Shown here: positions 26,018-35,352 of the stretch, in pieces
Layout: each line of letters opens with the position of its first letter
Numbering within the stretch: position 1 is the stretch's first letter
From: Idiomarina sp. A28L
Lineage (GTDB): Bacteria; Pseudomonadota; Gammaproteobacteria; Enterobacterales; Alteromonadaceae
Length of the DNA stretch: 64,000 nucleotides
Assembly (NCBI RefSeq): GCF_000218785.1
Contig: NZ_AFPO01000025.1
Location: 1 to 64,000 of the forward strand
Direction: 5' to 3'
Notes under the pieces: model-generated
Database searches by the model: none
What the model was told of the DNA's origin: nothing
The model's input: the letters and a program-made list of their open reading frames with translations, nothing else
Translations under genes and position numbers: made by a program

Positions 26018-26034
26018 GGCCAGCAATGCTGGCC
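26018..26034. repeat. 17-bp palindrome between the S9 peptidase and OMP genes
   Basis: GGCCAGCA-A-TGCTGGCC, perfect apart from the central base, 55 bases before the rightward OMP gene. No T-run follows, so it is a candidate operator or 5'-UTR hairpin. Confidence 0.5.
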
Positions 26035-26088
26035 ACACAATAAACGCCCAGCCTTTGCATTTTTGATAATCTAATAAAGAGCTCTATC

Positions 26089-26685
26089 ATGCTAATGAAT
26101 AAGTTATTATTGCCGCGCACCCTCTCTGCTTTCGTAATAGTTCCCGTTCTATTTACCCTTAGTTTTAGCGCCCAAGCCGCTAGTATGAGCCAACCAAATT
26201 ACAGCTATTTTTCTGGCGGCATTAGCGAATATTCGAACGATATGCGTGGCGTGAGCTTGTATGGCCAATACGAATTACAAAATAAATTTTTCTTGATTGG
26301 AAACTATGAGCAGGTAACGAATCGCAATAGTGCCGGCACGCGCTTTAGCCAAACTATTGCTGAAATAGGTGGTGGCCGTTACTTCACTATTCTAGATGGC
26401 ACTACTATTGATGTTTCCGCCACTACCGGGCGATTAGCCGCAAGCCAAAACGTTTTTAATAGCGGCGATAATTTTTATACCTTGAATACTGGTATAAACC
26501 ATCGGCGCGGTGCGTGGGAATCTCGTATCGGCTACCGCTACGTTGATTTTAGCGGCCAGAACGCTGATCACGGTGTGGTTGCATCATTATTTTTCTACGC
26601 TGCACCACAGGTGGCAGTAGGCGTTCAATTTAATGATGTATACGGCCGTTCAAGCGCAAGCTTTGGTGTACGCTTCATTTTTTAA
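26089..26685 (+). CDS. Outer-membrane beta-barrel protein of unknown function
   Basis: A 198-residue protein with a signal peptide (about 1-30, ending AQAA) and alternating beta-strand segments ending in a terminal Phe (SFGVRFIF), the usual barrel C-terminus. GISEYSNDMRGVSLYGQYEL and IGYRYVDFSGQN look like strand-turn units of a small porin-like or attachment-type barrel. No enzyme motif was seen. The ATG at 26089 has a GAG-type RBS; a second ATG at 26095 is equally possible. A monocistronic unit. Confidence 0.7.
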   Translation: MLMNKLLLPRTLSAFVIVPVLFTLSFSAQAASMSQPNYSYFSGGISEYSNDMRGVSLYGQYELQNKFFLIGNYEQVTNRNSAGTRFSQTIAEIGGGRYFTILDGTTIDVSATTGRLAASQNVFNSGDNFYTLNTGINHRRGAWESRIGYRYVDFSGQNADHGVVASLFFYAAPQVAVGVQFNDVYGRSSASFGVRFIF

Positions 26686-26899
26686 ACGAGCTCGTGTTTG
26701 CAATTTAGCGCAAATAAATCAAGCGCAACAAGAACGCAACACAACACTACCGAAAGCGGCGTGATCCATGTATGCTAATTCGGTTTTTACCATCTTACTG
26801 CTTAAAAACCACAGTTTTTACGCAGTGCTACGAAGATTTGCAGGCTTCTGCCCGCATCAATTTCGGTTTTCGAATCGAAGCTAAACAACAATGATAACA

Positions 26900-26911
26900 G
26901 TGGTTAACCAC
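26900..26911. promoter_or_regulatory. Perfect palindrome before the AbgT transporter gene
   Basis: GTGGTTAACCAC, 12 bp, ending 13 bases before the start codon and overlapping the region just before the RBS (GGGGA). Candidate operator. The rest of the 239-bp gap (26686-26924) shows nothing else I can support. Confidence 0.4.
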
Positions 26912-26924
26912 GGGGAACTTCGCT

Positions 26925-28481
26925 ATGAGCGCAGATAATAAAGCTACGGATACACAAACCGGGCTGCTCAACCGCTTACTCAACAAAGTTGAAGTAATTG
27001 GTAATAAACTTCCAGATCCAGCGGTAATGTTTGCTGGTTTATTGGTAATTATTTGGGTTTTAAGTTTAATTTTTTCACAGTTTACCTACACCGAAATCGA
27101 CCCACGTACTGGCGTTGAAATCACCGTAAACAACTTGCTTGCTCCTACTGCAATGGCCAATTTCTTGGCCACCATGGTAAATACATTTATGTATTTTGCG
27201 CCATTGGGTGTGGTTCTGGTAGCTATGCTGGGTATTGGCGTTGCCGAGCGCAGTGGCTTTATTAACGTAGGTATTAAACTGCTGTTAAATACCACACCAA
27301 AAGCAATGCTTACGCCAATGCTGATATTGGTGGCTATTGTGAGCCATACTGCGGTTGATGCCGGTTATGTGTTGGTTATTCCGTTAGGCGGGGTTATTTT
27401 CTATGCCGCAGGTAGGCACCCACTTGCAGGTATCGCCGCAGCTTTCGCCGGTGTATCGGGTGGTTTCAGTGCCAACTTTGTACCAAGCGCAATCGACCCG
27501 TTACTCCAAGGCATTACGCAAACAGCCGCGCAAATGCATAACCCTGATGTAATGCTTAACCCATTAAACAACTGGGGCTTCACCGCCGCTTCTTGCTTAC
27601 TGGTAGTGTTAGTTGGTTGGTATCTTACCGATAAAATAATTGAGCCGCGCCTAAAGGGCACCGAAATCGATGGTGATTCTGATGCGATGCCACAAATCGA
27701 AGAAGTATCGCCACGCGATCGTAAAGCGTTTTACAGCGCCGTAGTTACCATGCTGTTAGGTGTAATTATCCTTTTCGCAGTAACTATACCTGAAGGCTCA
27801 GCACTACGAGACCCGGAAACCGCTGCTATTGCTTCATTTAATGCACCACTGATGCAATCGATTGTGCCCCTAATATTCTTGCTGTTCTGGGTACCCGGTA
27901 TCGTGCACGGTTATGTTAGCGGTAACTTTAAAGAATCGCGCGATGTGATTAGCGCCATGACCAAATCAATGGAAGGCATGGCCTACTACATGGTAATGGC
28001 GTTCTTCTGTGCGCTATTTATCAAGGCGTTTGGCGATTCCAACCTCGGTATTCTGTTATCGATTAAGGGCGCTAATTTACTCCAAGCTATGGCCTTACCT
28101 GGCGGTGTAACGCTTGTGGGTATTATTTTCTTGGTAGCCTTCATTAACTTGTTCGTAGGCTCCGCTTCTGCGAAATGGATGCTTATCGCGCCTATTTTCG
28201 TACCGATGTTGATGCAACTTGGTTTATCACCTGATTTAACTCAGGCGGCCTACCGTGTGGGTGATTCTGCAAGTAACATTATCACTCCGTTGTTGCCCTA
28301 CTTCCCATTAGTTGTGGTGTACTGCCAGCGCTATGTGAAAGGCACCGGTATCGGCACATTAGTATCGCTAATGTTACCTTACTCGGTTGCGCTACTAGTG
28401 CTTTGGTCGGCATTCTTGCTGATTTACTGGGGAATTGGATTACCACTTGGGTTGCAATCTAGCTATAGCTACCCTGCGTAA
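26925..28481 (+). CDS. AbgT-family transporter
   Basis: A 518-residue inner-membrane protein with about 10-12 hydrophobic segments and two hairpin regions. Signatures: LPDPAVMFAGLLV near the start, ERSGFINVG, the HTAVDAGYVLVIPL region, and the SASAKWMLIAPIFVPML motif late, as in E. coli AbgT. That protein takes up p-aminobenzoyl-glutamate, while some relatives export sulfonamides; substrate here is not determined. A palindrome sits before the start and a terminator after the stop, so it is a single-gene unit. The next gene, argE, is not the abgAB-type hydrolase. Confidence 0.92.
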   Translation: MSADNKATDTQTGLLNRLLNKVEVIGNKLPDPAVMFAGLLVIIWVLSLIFSQFTYTEIDPRTGVEITVNNLLAPTAMANFLATMVNTFMYFAPLGVVLVAMLGIGVAERSGFINVGIKLLLNTTPKAMLTPMLILVAIVSHTAVDAGYVLVIPLGGVIFYAAGRHPLAGIAAAFAGVSGGFSANFVPSAIDPLLQGITQTAAQMHNPDVMLNPLNNWGFTAASCLLVVLVGWYLTDKIIEPRLKGTEIDGDSDAMPQIEEVSPRDRKAFYSAVVTMLLGVIILFAVTIPEGSALRDPETAAIASFNAPLMQSIVPLIFLLFWVPGIVHGYVSGNFKESRDVISAMTKSMEGMAYYMVMAFFCALFIKAFGDSNLGILLSIKGANLLQAMALPGGVTLVGIIFLVAFINLFVGSASAKWMLIAPIFVPMLMQLGLSPDLTQAAYRVGDSASNIITPLLPYFPLVVVYCQRYVKGTGIGTLVSLMLPYSVALLVLWSAFLLIYWGIGLPLGLQSSYSYPA

Positions 28482-28510
28482 TTTATAACCACAACGCTTA
28501 AGTTATACAA

Positions 28511-28553
28511 AAAGGAGCTGAACCCAGCATTGGGTTTGGCTCCTTTCTTTTTT
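28511..28553 (+). terminator. Rho-independent terminator of the AbgT gene
   Basis: AAAGGAGC and GCTCCTTT arms enclose a nested AACCC/GGGTT stem, followed by a T-rich run (CTTTTTT). Strong and correctly oriented for the rightward gene. Confidence 0.88.
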
Positions 28554-28626
28554 ATAAGCGTGCTAAGATAATTCCACTCGAATTTTGTTTCCTGATTTAA
28601 TTACTTTCCAAGTGAAAGGAGCTTCA

Positions 28627-29796
28627 ATGTCTGCTGTTACTTTGCCATCTTTTATTGAAATGTATCGCCAGTTAATTGCTGCGCCTTCGGTTTCTTGTTT
28701 AGAGCCCACCTGGGATATAAGTAACCGCCAAGTTATTGAATTATTAGGGTTATGGTTATCCAGCCTAGGCTTTAAAGTTGAAATTCAGGAGCTGGAAAAA
28801 CAAGCGGGTAAATACAACTTACTGGCAAGTATCGGCCCCGAACCGAAAAATGGTGAAGCTAGTGGGTTGTTGTTAGCGGGCCACACCGATACCGTGCCTT
28901 GGGATGAAGGCCGCTGGACCCGCGATCCCTTTACCTTAACCGAGGCAGATAATCGCCTATATGGCCTTGGTAGCGCCGATATGAAGGGCTTTTTTGCTTT
29001 TGTAATTGAAGCGATTCGCGATTTAGATCTTAGCCAACTGAAAAAGCCATTGCGTATACTTGCTACCGCCGATGAAGAAACCAGCATGGCGGGTGCTCGT
29101 GAGCTGCACCGATTTGCCAATTTAAAACCGGAATACGCAGTTATTGGCGAGCCTACCAATATGGTGCCAGTGCGTATGCATAAAGGCCACACCACTGATT
29201 GTGTGCGCATCACCGGCCGCTCTGGACACAGTTCAAAGCCTGCTGCTGGCTTAAACGCTATTAGCATCATGCATGAAGCATTAGGCTACTTAAAACAGCT
29301 TGAACAAGAGCTGAAAGATAAATTCCACCAACCGGCCTTTGAAGTGCCTTATCCAACGCTTAATTTTGGCCATATTCACGGCGGCGATGCCGCCAACCGT
29401 ATTTGTGCCTGTTGTGAGTTACACATGGATATGCGGCCATTGCCGGGTATGCGAATTGAAACCTTAAATGAAATGCTACATGCGCATTTAGCGCCCATTC
29501 AGCAAATGTATCCGGGTGCATTAGAAGTTACTGCTATGCACGAACCAATTCCAGGCTATGAATGCCCTGCTGATTCGGCTCTAGTGAAGCTGGCGGAAGC
29601 TATTAGTGGCCACCGTGCGGAACCGGCAAACTATTGCACGGAAGCACCATTTGTTGATGCGCTTGGCTGCGAAACCATTGTTATGGGGCCAGGTTCCATT
29701 CAACAAGCGCACCAGCCCGATGAATTCATTACCCTCGCTGAGATAGTTCCGGCTCAACAGCAAATTCGCGCACTGGTGCAAAAGGTATGTGGCTAA
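28627..29796 (+). CDS. argE: Acetylornithine deacetylase
   Basis: A 389-residue M20-family zinc hydrolase that removes acetate from N-acetylornithine in arginine synthesis. It is strongly like E. coli ArgE throughout: [20 protein letters not shown] (metal His, Asp), [12 protein letters not shown] (bridging Asp), [12 protein letters not shown] (catalytic Glu), [20 protein letters not shown] and [15 protein letters not shown] lies before the ATG at 28627. It stands apart from any other arginine genes; no clear ARG box was seen upstream. The rnhB start follows immediately after its stop. Confidence 0.95.
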   Translation: MSAVTLPSFIEMYRQLIAAPSVSCLEPTWDISNRQVIELLGLWLSSLGFKVEIQELEKQAGKYNLLASIGPEPKNGEASGLLLAGHTDTVPWDEGRWTRDPFTLTEADNRLYGLGSADMKGFFAFVIEAIRDLDLSQLKKPLRILATADEETSMAGARELHRFANLKPEYAVIGEPTNMVPVRMHKGHTTDCVRITGRSGHSSKPAAGLNAISIMHEALGYLKQLEQELKDKFHQPAFEVPYPTLNFGHIHGGDAANRICACCELHMDMRPLPGMRIETLNEMLHAHLAPIQQMYPGALEVTAMHEPIPGYECPADSALVKLAEAISGHRAEPANYCTEAPFVDALGCETIVMGPGSIQQAHQPDEFITLAEIVPAQQQIRALVQKVCG

Positions 29797-29797
29797 T

Positions 29798-30418
29798 ATG
29801 AGTACACCTGTTTTCTATATTTGTGGTGCCGATGAAGCTGGCCGTGGGCCTATTGCAGGGCCAGTTGTTGCAGCAGCCGTAATCCTCGATCCAGAGAACC
29901 CAATTTTAGGTATTACTGATTCAAAAAAGCTCAGCGAAAAGAAGCGCAATGCACTCAGTTTAGAAATCAAAGAAAAAGCGCTAGCGTGGGCTATTGCCCA
30001 ATGTGATGCCAATGAAATTGATGAAATTAATATCTTGCAGGCCTCAATGCTGGCAATGAAGCGGGCGATAGAATCATTGCCCATTTCAGCGCACAAAGCG
30101 CTAATCGATGGCAACCGTGTACCAAAATTGGCCATTGCCGCAGAAGCCATTATTAAAGGCGATTTAAAAGAAGCCTGCATTGGCGCTGCTTCAATTTTGG
30201 CGAAAGTTGAGCGTGATCGGCAGATGTTAGAATGGCATGAGCGCTACCCAGAATATAATTTCGCCCAACACAAAGCTTACGGCACTGCAGCGCACCTAGA
30301 AGCCTTGCAAAAGCACGGTGCCAGCCCTATTCACCGTAAAAGCTTCAGGCCTGTACGCGAAGTCATTGAAGCTGCTGAAGCCTCTGAAGCCGCTGAAGCC
30401 GCTGAAGCGCAAGCTTAA
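29798..30418 (+). CDS. rnhB: Ribonuclease HII
   Basis: A 206-residue enzyme that nicks RNA in RNA:DNA hybrids and at single ribonucleotides. Catalytic motif GADEAGRGP (Asp, Glu) is near residue 10, with [10 protein letters not shown], the [13 protein letters not shown] region, LIDGNR and the late [10 protein letters not shown] (Asp). The core ends near FRPVRE; a 16-residue Ala-Glu tail follows, encoded by a 9-bp tandem repeat (30367-30414). ATG 29798 is taken; a GTG at 29789 overlapping argE is an alternative. Often rnhB lies near lpxB or dnaE; here it follows argE. Confidence 0.94.
   Translation: MSTPVFYICGADEAGRGPIAGPVVAAAVILDPENPILGITDSKKLSEKKRNALSLEIKEKALAWAIAQCDANEIDEINILQASMLAMKRAIESLPISAHKALIDGNRVPKLAIAAEAIIKGDLKEACIGAASILAKVERDRQMLEWHERYPEYNFAQHKAYGTAAHLEALQKHGASPIHRKSFRPVREVIEAAEASEAAEAAEAQA
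30367..30414 (+). repeat. 9-bp tandem repeat in the rnhB 3' end
   Basis: Units like GCTGAAGCC repeat about five times and encode the [14 protein letters not shown] tail of RNase HII. Unit length of 9 keeps the frame whatever the copy number. Confidence 0.85.
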
Positions 30419-30441
30419 CAACACGCAAGAGAGAAGAAAGC

Positions 30442-31221
30442 ATGAGCAAGATTAACGGCAAAACAATATGGCTCACCGGTGCCTCTTCCGGCATTGGCCT
30501 TGCGCTCGCAGAAACTTTAGCGAACGAAGGCGCAAAACTAATCTTAACAGCGCGCAGCGTGGCTAAGCTTGAACAGTTGGCTCAGCGCTTGCCCGGCGAA
30601 CACATCGTGTTCCCGCTCGATTTGAGCAACCCTGAAGCCGCTTTCGAACAAAGCCAAGCGCTCGTTGCTAAGGAAACTATCGATATTCTCATTAATAACG
30701 CTGGGGTTTCCCAACGCAGCTCGGTACTCGAAACCGATTTAACCGTTTATCGCCAGCTCATGGAAATTGATTACTTCAGTGTTGTTGCCTTAAGTAAAGC
30801 AGTGCTGCCGCAAATGACAGCCCGCAAACAAGGCCATGTAGTTACCATTGCTAGTGTGGCCGGCAAAGTAGGCAGCAAACTACGCAGCGGCTACTCCGGA
30901 GCCAAATTCGGTGTAATTGGTTTTATGGATTGCGCCCGCGCCGAAATGGCAGAGCATAACGTGCAATTTACCACCATTTGCCCGGGCTTCGTGCGCACTC
31001 AAGTTTCCCACAATGCGCTTACCGGCGATGGCAGCAAACTAAATCAAGAAGATCCGGATATCACCGGTGGTATCAGCCCAGAAGAGTGTGCCGCAGCGAT
31101 TATTAAGGCCATTGAACAAAACCGTAGTGAAGTAATTGTTGGCAAAGGCCTCAGTAAACTGGCACCTACGCTGCAACGCTTCTTTCCAAACCTAGTGCGA
31201 AAAATATCCGCAAAACGCTAG
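30442..31221 (+). CDS. Short-chain dehydrogenase/reductase
   Basis: A 259-residue Rossmann-fold SDR. TGASSGIGLALAETLA binds the cofactor, NNAGVS is the structural motif, the catalytic Ser is in IASVAGKVG, and YSGAKFG gives Tyr and Lys. The ALTGDGSKLN loop and the 35-residue C-terminal extension resemble the DHRS7-like/YqjQ group. Substrate unknown. It follows rnhB by 23 bases in the same direction and is ended by a bidirectional terminator. Confidence 0.88.
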   Translation: MSKINGKTIWLTGASSGIGLALAETLANEGAKLILTARSVAKLEQLAQRLPGEHIVFPLDLSNPEAAFEQSQALVAKETIDILINNAGVSQRSSVLETDLTVYRQLMEIDYFSVVALSKAVLPQMTARKQGHVVTIASVAGKVGSKLRSGYSGAKFGVIGFMDCARAEMAEHNVQFTTICPGFVRTQVSHNALTGDGSKLNQEDPDITGGISPEECAAAIIKAIEQNRSEVIVGKGLSKLAPTLQRFFPNLVRKISAKR

Positions 31222-31250
31222 CGTTTTCGCGCGTTTTACCGAAAAACAAA

Positions 31251-31279
31251 AAGGGCTTCATATTGAAGCCCTTTTTTTT
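31251..31279. terminator. Bidirectional terminator between the SDR and bkd-like operons
   Basis: AAGGGCTTCA (31251-31260) and TGAAGCCC (31264-31271) form the stem, T8 on the right, A5 on the left. It serves the rightward SDR gene and the leftward dehydrogenase operon. Confidence 0.9.
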
Positions 31280-31341
31280 GCACACTAATTTTGCGTTATG
31301 TTTGAGCGCCTTCACTCAGCGCCTTCACTCAACGCCTTCTT

Positions 31342-32982
31342 TTAGCGCATAACCGTTAGCATTTGCATTGGATCTTCTAGGAACTGCTGCCAGCGCTTAT
31401 TGAAGTTTGCAATAGTTGCACCATCAATAATGCGGTGATCGCCCGACCAGCTTGCCACCATCATATCGCGGCCCACTACACTGCCATCAGCTGCGAAACG
31501 TGGAAGCGTTTGCACTTTACCAAGCGCCACAATAGCCGCTTCTGGTTTATTGATGATAGGCGTAGTAACGGTTCCGCCCACAACACCGATATTTGAGATG
31601 GTAATTGTACCGCCCTTCATATCCGCCTGAGCAACTTTGCCATCACGTGCCGAAGCCGTTAACCGATTCACTTCTTCCGCAACTTCAAGCAACGATTTGT
31701 TCTGCACTTGCTTAATATTCGGCACCATTAAGCCAACTTTGGTGGCTACTGCCATACCAATGTTGTGGTCGTCGAAATACGTAATTTCAGTAGCATCATC
31801 GTTGATTTGTGCGTTCATAATTGGGAATTCACTTAACGCTAAGCTCATTGCCTTGATAAAGAATGGCATTAGCGTAAGGCGCACGCCCTGCTCTGCATAT
31901 TGAGCCTTTAATTTCGCATGCATGATGCGTAAATCAGTTAAATCAAACTCTTCTGCATAGGTGAAATGTGGAATAGTTCGTACCGATTCCGCCATTTGCC
32001 GCGCCATTGCTGCACGCACGCCACGAACTGGCTCTGTGCGCTTGCCACCGCTTACTTGGGCGCTTGCTGGTGTATGGCTTTGTGCCGCAGTAGATGAACT
32101 TTCTGAAAGCCCAGAAGCTTGCTTTGATGCTTTATCTAAATCTTCTTTTAAGATACGGCCTTTCTTGCCTGAACCTTGTACGTTTACCAGATCAATACCG
32201 GCTTCCCGTGCACGGCGGCGAACGGCTGGGCTCGCTAATGCTTTGCCATCGGCTGCTGCCTGTGGTGCTTCAAATTCACCACCAGCAGCACGTGCTGTAG
32301 ATTCAACGCTGGCTGGTGCAGAATCGCTCGCGTTTTCTGCCGATCCGCTATCAGTATCATTACCTACGCTGCCCGCTGTTTCTAGTGCAAACAAAGGCTC
32401 ACCAACTTTCGCGATATCGCCTTTGGCGTAAAATAACTTACTTACGGTGCCATCAGATTTGGCAGGAATCTCAACCACAGCTTTATCGGTCATAACTTCA
32501 ACCACAACTTGGTCTTCTTCTACGGTATCGCCTTCGCTTACTCGCCATTCAACGATTTCACACTCAACAATGCCCTCACCGATATCAGGTAAAATAAAGT
32601 TGGCGTTATCCGTTGAAGCTTGGCCCTGAGAACTGTTCTGGCGCTTCGCCTCTGGTTTTGGCGCTGCGGCTACTTCTTTTGCAGAAGAATCGGCAGGTGC
32701 CGAAGGCTGTGGCTTGCTCTCAGCTTGCGCTGGTGCACCACCTGCTTCTGAATCAATCGCAAATAACGGTTTACCTACTTCAGCGATATCACCTTTCGCG
32801 TAATACAGCTTGGTTACGGTACCATCGAATTTAGCCGGGATTTCTACCACGGCTTTATCGGTCATTACCTCAACCACTACTTGATCTTCTTGAACTGAAT
32901 CGCCTTCCTGGACCTGCCATTCAACGATTTCACACTCAACGATACCTTCGCCGATATCCGGTAAAATGAAATCAGTACTCAT
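31342..32982 (-). CDS. bkdB: Branched-chain-type 2-oxoacid dehydrogenase E2 (two lipoyl domains)
   Basis: A 546-residue acyltransferase core of a 2-oxoacid dehydrogenase complex. Two lipoyl domains (about 1-76 and 128-205) share the lipoyl-lysine motif MTDKAVVEI and are nearly identical. A peripheral subunit-binding domain follows (about 250-285, ASPAVRRRAREAGIDL). The C-terminal catalytic domain (about 310-546) has the active-site HRIIDG near the end. Two near-identical lipoyl domains suggest recent internal duplication. Gene order E1 alpha, E1 beta, E2 fits the branched-chain complex; the E3 gene is not adjacent. Symbol by analogy. Confidence 0.9.
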   Translation of the reverse strand: MSTDFILPDIGEGIVECEIVEWQVQEGDSVQEDQVVVEVMTDKAVVEIPAKFDGTVTKLYYAKGDIAEVGKPLFAIDSEAGGAPAQAESKPQPSAPADSSAKEVAAAPKPEAKRQNSSQGQASTDNANFILPDIGEGIVECEIVEWRVSEGDTVEEDQVVVEVMTDKAVVEIPAKSDGTVSKLFYAKGDIAKVGEPLFALETAGSVGNDTDSGSAENASDSAPASVESTARAAGGEFEAPQAAADGKALASPAVRRRAREAGIDLVNVQGSGKKGRILKEDLDKASKQASGLSESSSTAAQSHTPASAQVSGGKRTEPVRGVRAAMARQMAESVRTIPHFTYAEEFDLTDLRIMHAKLKAQYAEQGVRLTLMPFFIKAMSLALSEFPIMNAQINDDATEITYFDDHNIGMAVATKVGLMVPNIKQVQNKSLLEVAEEVNRLTASARDGKVAQADMKGGTITISNIGVVGGTVTTPIINKPEAAIVALGKVQTLPRFAADGSVVGRDMMVASWSGDHRIIDGATIANFNKRWQQFLEDPMQMLTVMR

Positions 32983-32993
32983 GCGAGCTCCTA

Positions 32994-33971
32994 TTAGTAA
33001 TTCAGTGAACGCTTAATGGCTTCATACGTTTTCAGATGATCTGAAAAGTACTCTTTTTCATGCGCTAATGGGTAAGGCGTATCTATACCTGAAGCACGCA
33101 TTACTGGTGATTCAAGGTATAAGAAACAACGTTCTTGAATCGTTGCTGCTACTTCACTACCAAATGCCATTGTATGCGGCGCTTCTTGGCTTACCACTGC
33201 GCGGCCAGTTTTCATTACTGATTTCGCTACCGTATCAACATCCCACGGTAAAATACTGCGCAAATCGATAATTTCAACGCTTACGCCATCTTTCTTGGCT
33301 AGCTCAACAGCACGCTCGATTACTTCAACCTGTGCACCCCAACCAATTACCGTTACATCAGAACCTTCTTGCACAACCTCAGCTTTGCCAAGTGGCAAGG
33401 TGTATTCTTCTTCTGGCACTTCACCTACCGCTGCGCGATATAAGCGCTTCGGCTCCATGAAAATTACTGGGTTCGGATCAAAAATAGCGCTCAGCAATAA
33501 CCCTTTCGCTTGATAAGGATTACGAGGCATTACTATTTTCAAACCTGGTGTGTGCGCAAAATATGCTTCTGGTGATTGCGAATGATAGTGGCCACCGTGA
33601 ATACCGCCGCCGTATGGCGTACGAATGGTTAGGCCACCTACGTTAAATTCATTACCTGAACGGTAGCGAAATTTCGCTGTTTCGTTCACGATTTGATCAA
33701 ACGCAGGGAAAATATAATCACCAAACTGAATTTCGGCTACTGGCAAGCTGCCTTGAGCCGCTAAACCGTTGGCAAAGCCAATTATGCCCTGCTCTACCAA
33801 TGGGGTATTAAAACAGCGTGCGCGGCCATATTTTTCTTGTAAGCCGCTAGTAGCACGGAAAACGCCACCAAAGTGGCCAACATCTTCACCAAATACAGAC
33901 ACTTTATCGTTTTTCGCCATCGCCACATCAAGGGCGCTGTTGATGGCTTGGAGCAAATTCATTTTAGCCAT
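32994..33971 (-). CDS. bkdA2: Branched-chain-type 2-oxoacid dehydrogenase E1 beta
   Basis: A 325-residue transketolase-fold subunit that pairs with E1 alpha in thiamine-diphosphate-dependent decarboxylation. Motifs: [16 protein letters not shown] near the N-terminus, [42 protein letters not shown], the linker with [10 protein letters not shown] and the C-terminal [11 protein letters not shown]. The start codon overlaps the E1 alpha stop by one base and its stop is 11 bases from the E2 start, so the three are one unit. Length is normal. Confidence 0.94.
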   Translation of the reverse strand: MAKMNLLQAINSALDVAMAKNDKVSVFGEDVGHFGGVFRATSGLQEKYGRARCFNTPLVEQGIIGFANGLAAQGSLPVAEIQFGDYIFPAFDQIVNETAKFRYRSGNEFNVGGLTIRTPYGGGIHGGHYHSQSPEAYFAHTPGLKIVMPRNPYQAKGLLLSAIFDPNPVIFMEPKRLYRAAVGEVPEEEYTLPLGKAEVVQEGSDVTVIGWGAQVEVIERAVELAKKDGVSVEIIDLRSILPWDVDTVAKSVMKTGRAVVSQEAPHTMAFGSEVAATIQERCFLYLESPVMRASGIDTPYPLAHEKEYFSDHLKTYEAIKRSLNY

Positions 33972-35164
33972 TATTTCACGCCTCCTGAGGTATTCGGATA
34001 AGCATCCGGATATTTACGAATATGCGCTTTTAATTCTTCAAGCTGAGTTTTCAATGCTTCAGTAGGTTCCGCATACACATCGGTGATAATTTCATCAAGG
34101 TTTGGAACTTCTACTTTTTCAGCTTCTTTCAATGCCGCAAGCACAGTATCTTTATGCGCTTTTTGCTGAGCATCGGCTTCTTCTTCGGTAATCCAGCCTT
34201 GCTTCACAAGCCAGTTGCGAAAACGAATCATTGGTTCGCGAACTCGGCGGGCTTCTTCTTCTTCCCGTGAGCGATAGCCCGTTGGGTCATCTGAAGTAGA
34301 ATGGCCAGCCATGCGGTAAGACATCGCCTCAATTAATACCGGTTCGTTTTCTTCAACGGCTAAACGGCGGGCTTCTTGAGTTGCTTTATATACCGCAAAG
34401 ATATCATTGCCATCAACACGAATAGCTTTCATGCCATAACCTACGGCACGGGGTGCAATACCATCACCGGCAAATTGCTCTGCAGCTGGGGTAGAAATTG
34501 CATAACCATTGTTTCGGCAGAAAAATATTGCTGGCACTTTTAGCACTGCTGCCATATTCATACCGGCGTGGAAATCACCTTCAGAGGCTGCGCCTTCACC
34601 GAAATAACATAAGGTACAGGTTTTATCGCCGCTTTGCTTTTGGCCAAATGCATAACCTGCCGCTTGCGGAATTTGTGTTCCTAATGGCGAAGAGATTGTC
34701 ATGAAGTTCAGTGCTGCAGAACCGTAATGCACAGGCATCTGCCGGCCTTTACCTAAATCTTTGGCATTCGAGAACAACTGGTTCATGAATTGCTCAATGG
34801 TAAAGCCGCGAAAAGCCAATGAGCCTTGCTCACGGTATTGGCCCATAATCATATCTTCGAACTTCAAAGCCGCTGCTGAACCAATTGCTGCCGCTTCTTC
34901 ACCTAAAGATGAAAGGTAGAAGCTGATGCGGCCCTGCCGCTGAGCAGCAATCATGCGTTCGTCTAGCACGCGAATAAATTGCATAGTATCGAACATTTTT
35001 AATGCCAGTTCTTTACTGATGTCAGGTAATTCTGCGCCTTTGTGCACGCTGCCATCTTCTTTCAGCAACTGATACATTGGGATATTCAATGCGTTACCCT
35101 CGATAACCTGCAGTTCAGTAACCACTGCGGTTTTCTGAGGATCCTTTGCCATTTGCTTAGCCAT
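33971..35164 (-). CDS. bkdA1: Branched-chain-type 2-oxoacid dehydrogenase E1 alpha
   Basis: A 397-residue thiamine-diphosphate subunit, first gene of the operon. Motifs: [33 protein letters not shown], the ThDP/Mg2+ loop [15 protein letters not shown] with [11 protein letters not shown], and the phosphorylation-loop-like [20 protein letters not shown]. The SEGDFH loop and N-terminal [10 protein letters not shown] are more like branched-chain than pyruvate E1. The 188-bp gap upstream (35165-35352) lies between it and the convergent end of the astE gene and holds its promoter. Confidence 0.93.
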   Translation of the reverse strand: MAKQMAKDPQKTAVVTELQVIEGNALNIPMYQLLKEDGSVHKGAELPDISKELALKMFDTMQFIRVLDERMIAAQRQGRISFYLSSLGEEAAAIGSAAALKFEDMIMGQYREQGSLAFRGFTIEQFMNQLFSNAKDLGKGRQMPVHYGSAALNFMTISSPLGTQIPQAAGYAFGQKQSGDKTCTLCYFGEGAASEGDFHAGMNMAAVLKVPAIFFCRNNGYAISTPAAEQFAGDGIAPRAVGYGMKAIRVDGNDIFAVYKATQEARRLAVEENEPVLIEAMSYRMAGHSTSDDPTGYRSREEEEARRVREPMIRFRNWLVKQGWITEEEADAQQKAHKDTVLAALKEAEKVEVPNLDEIITDVYAEPTEALKTQLEELKAHIRKYPDAYPNTSGGVK

Positions 35165-35352
35165 AGCACTCTCTCTAAGATGTTAAAACTTTGTCGCGAA
35201 CTTTACCTTTACGTTAACTGTGATGCAAACTTTGTTGCATCGGTTCCCGTAAATAACTGTTCATTCTGGCGTACAGCATGAACTTATGCCTCTAATCTGG
35301 CTATTGTCGCACAGCAGAACCCGCGATAAGACCCCTCGCTGCTCTGACCAGA

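Noticed and set aside
26925-29796. AbgT transporter and argE as an abgT-abgAB-like peptide-use pair
   Set aside because: A strong terminator separates them and ArgE is clearly the arginine-synthesis deacetylase by sequence.
35208-35223. LiuR-like site (TTTACGTTAACTGTGA) upstream of the E1 alpha gene
   Set aside because: Only the left half fits the palindromic MerR-type consensus as I recall it; not strong enough to call.
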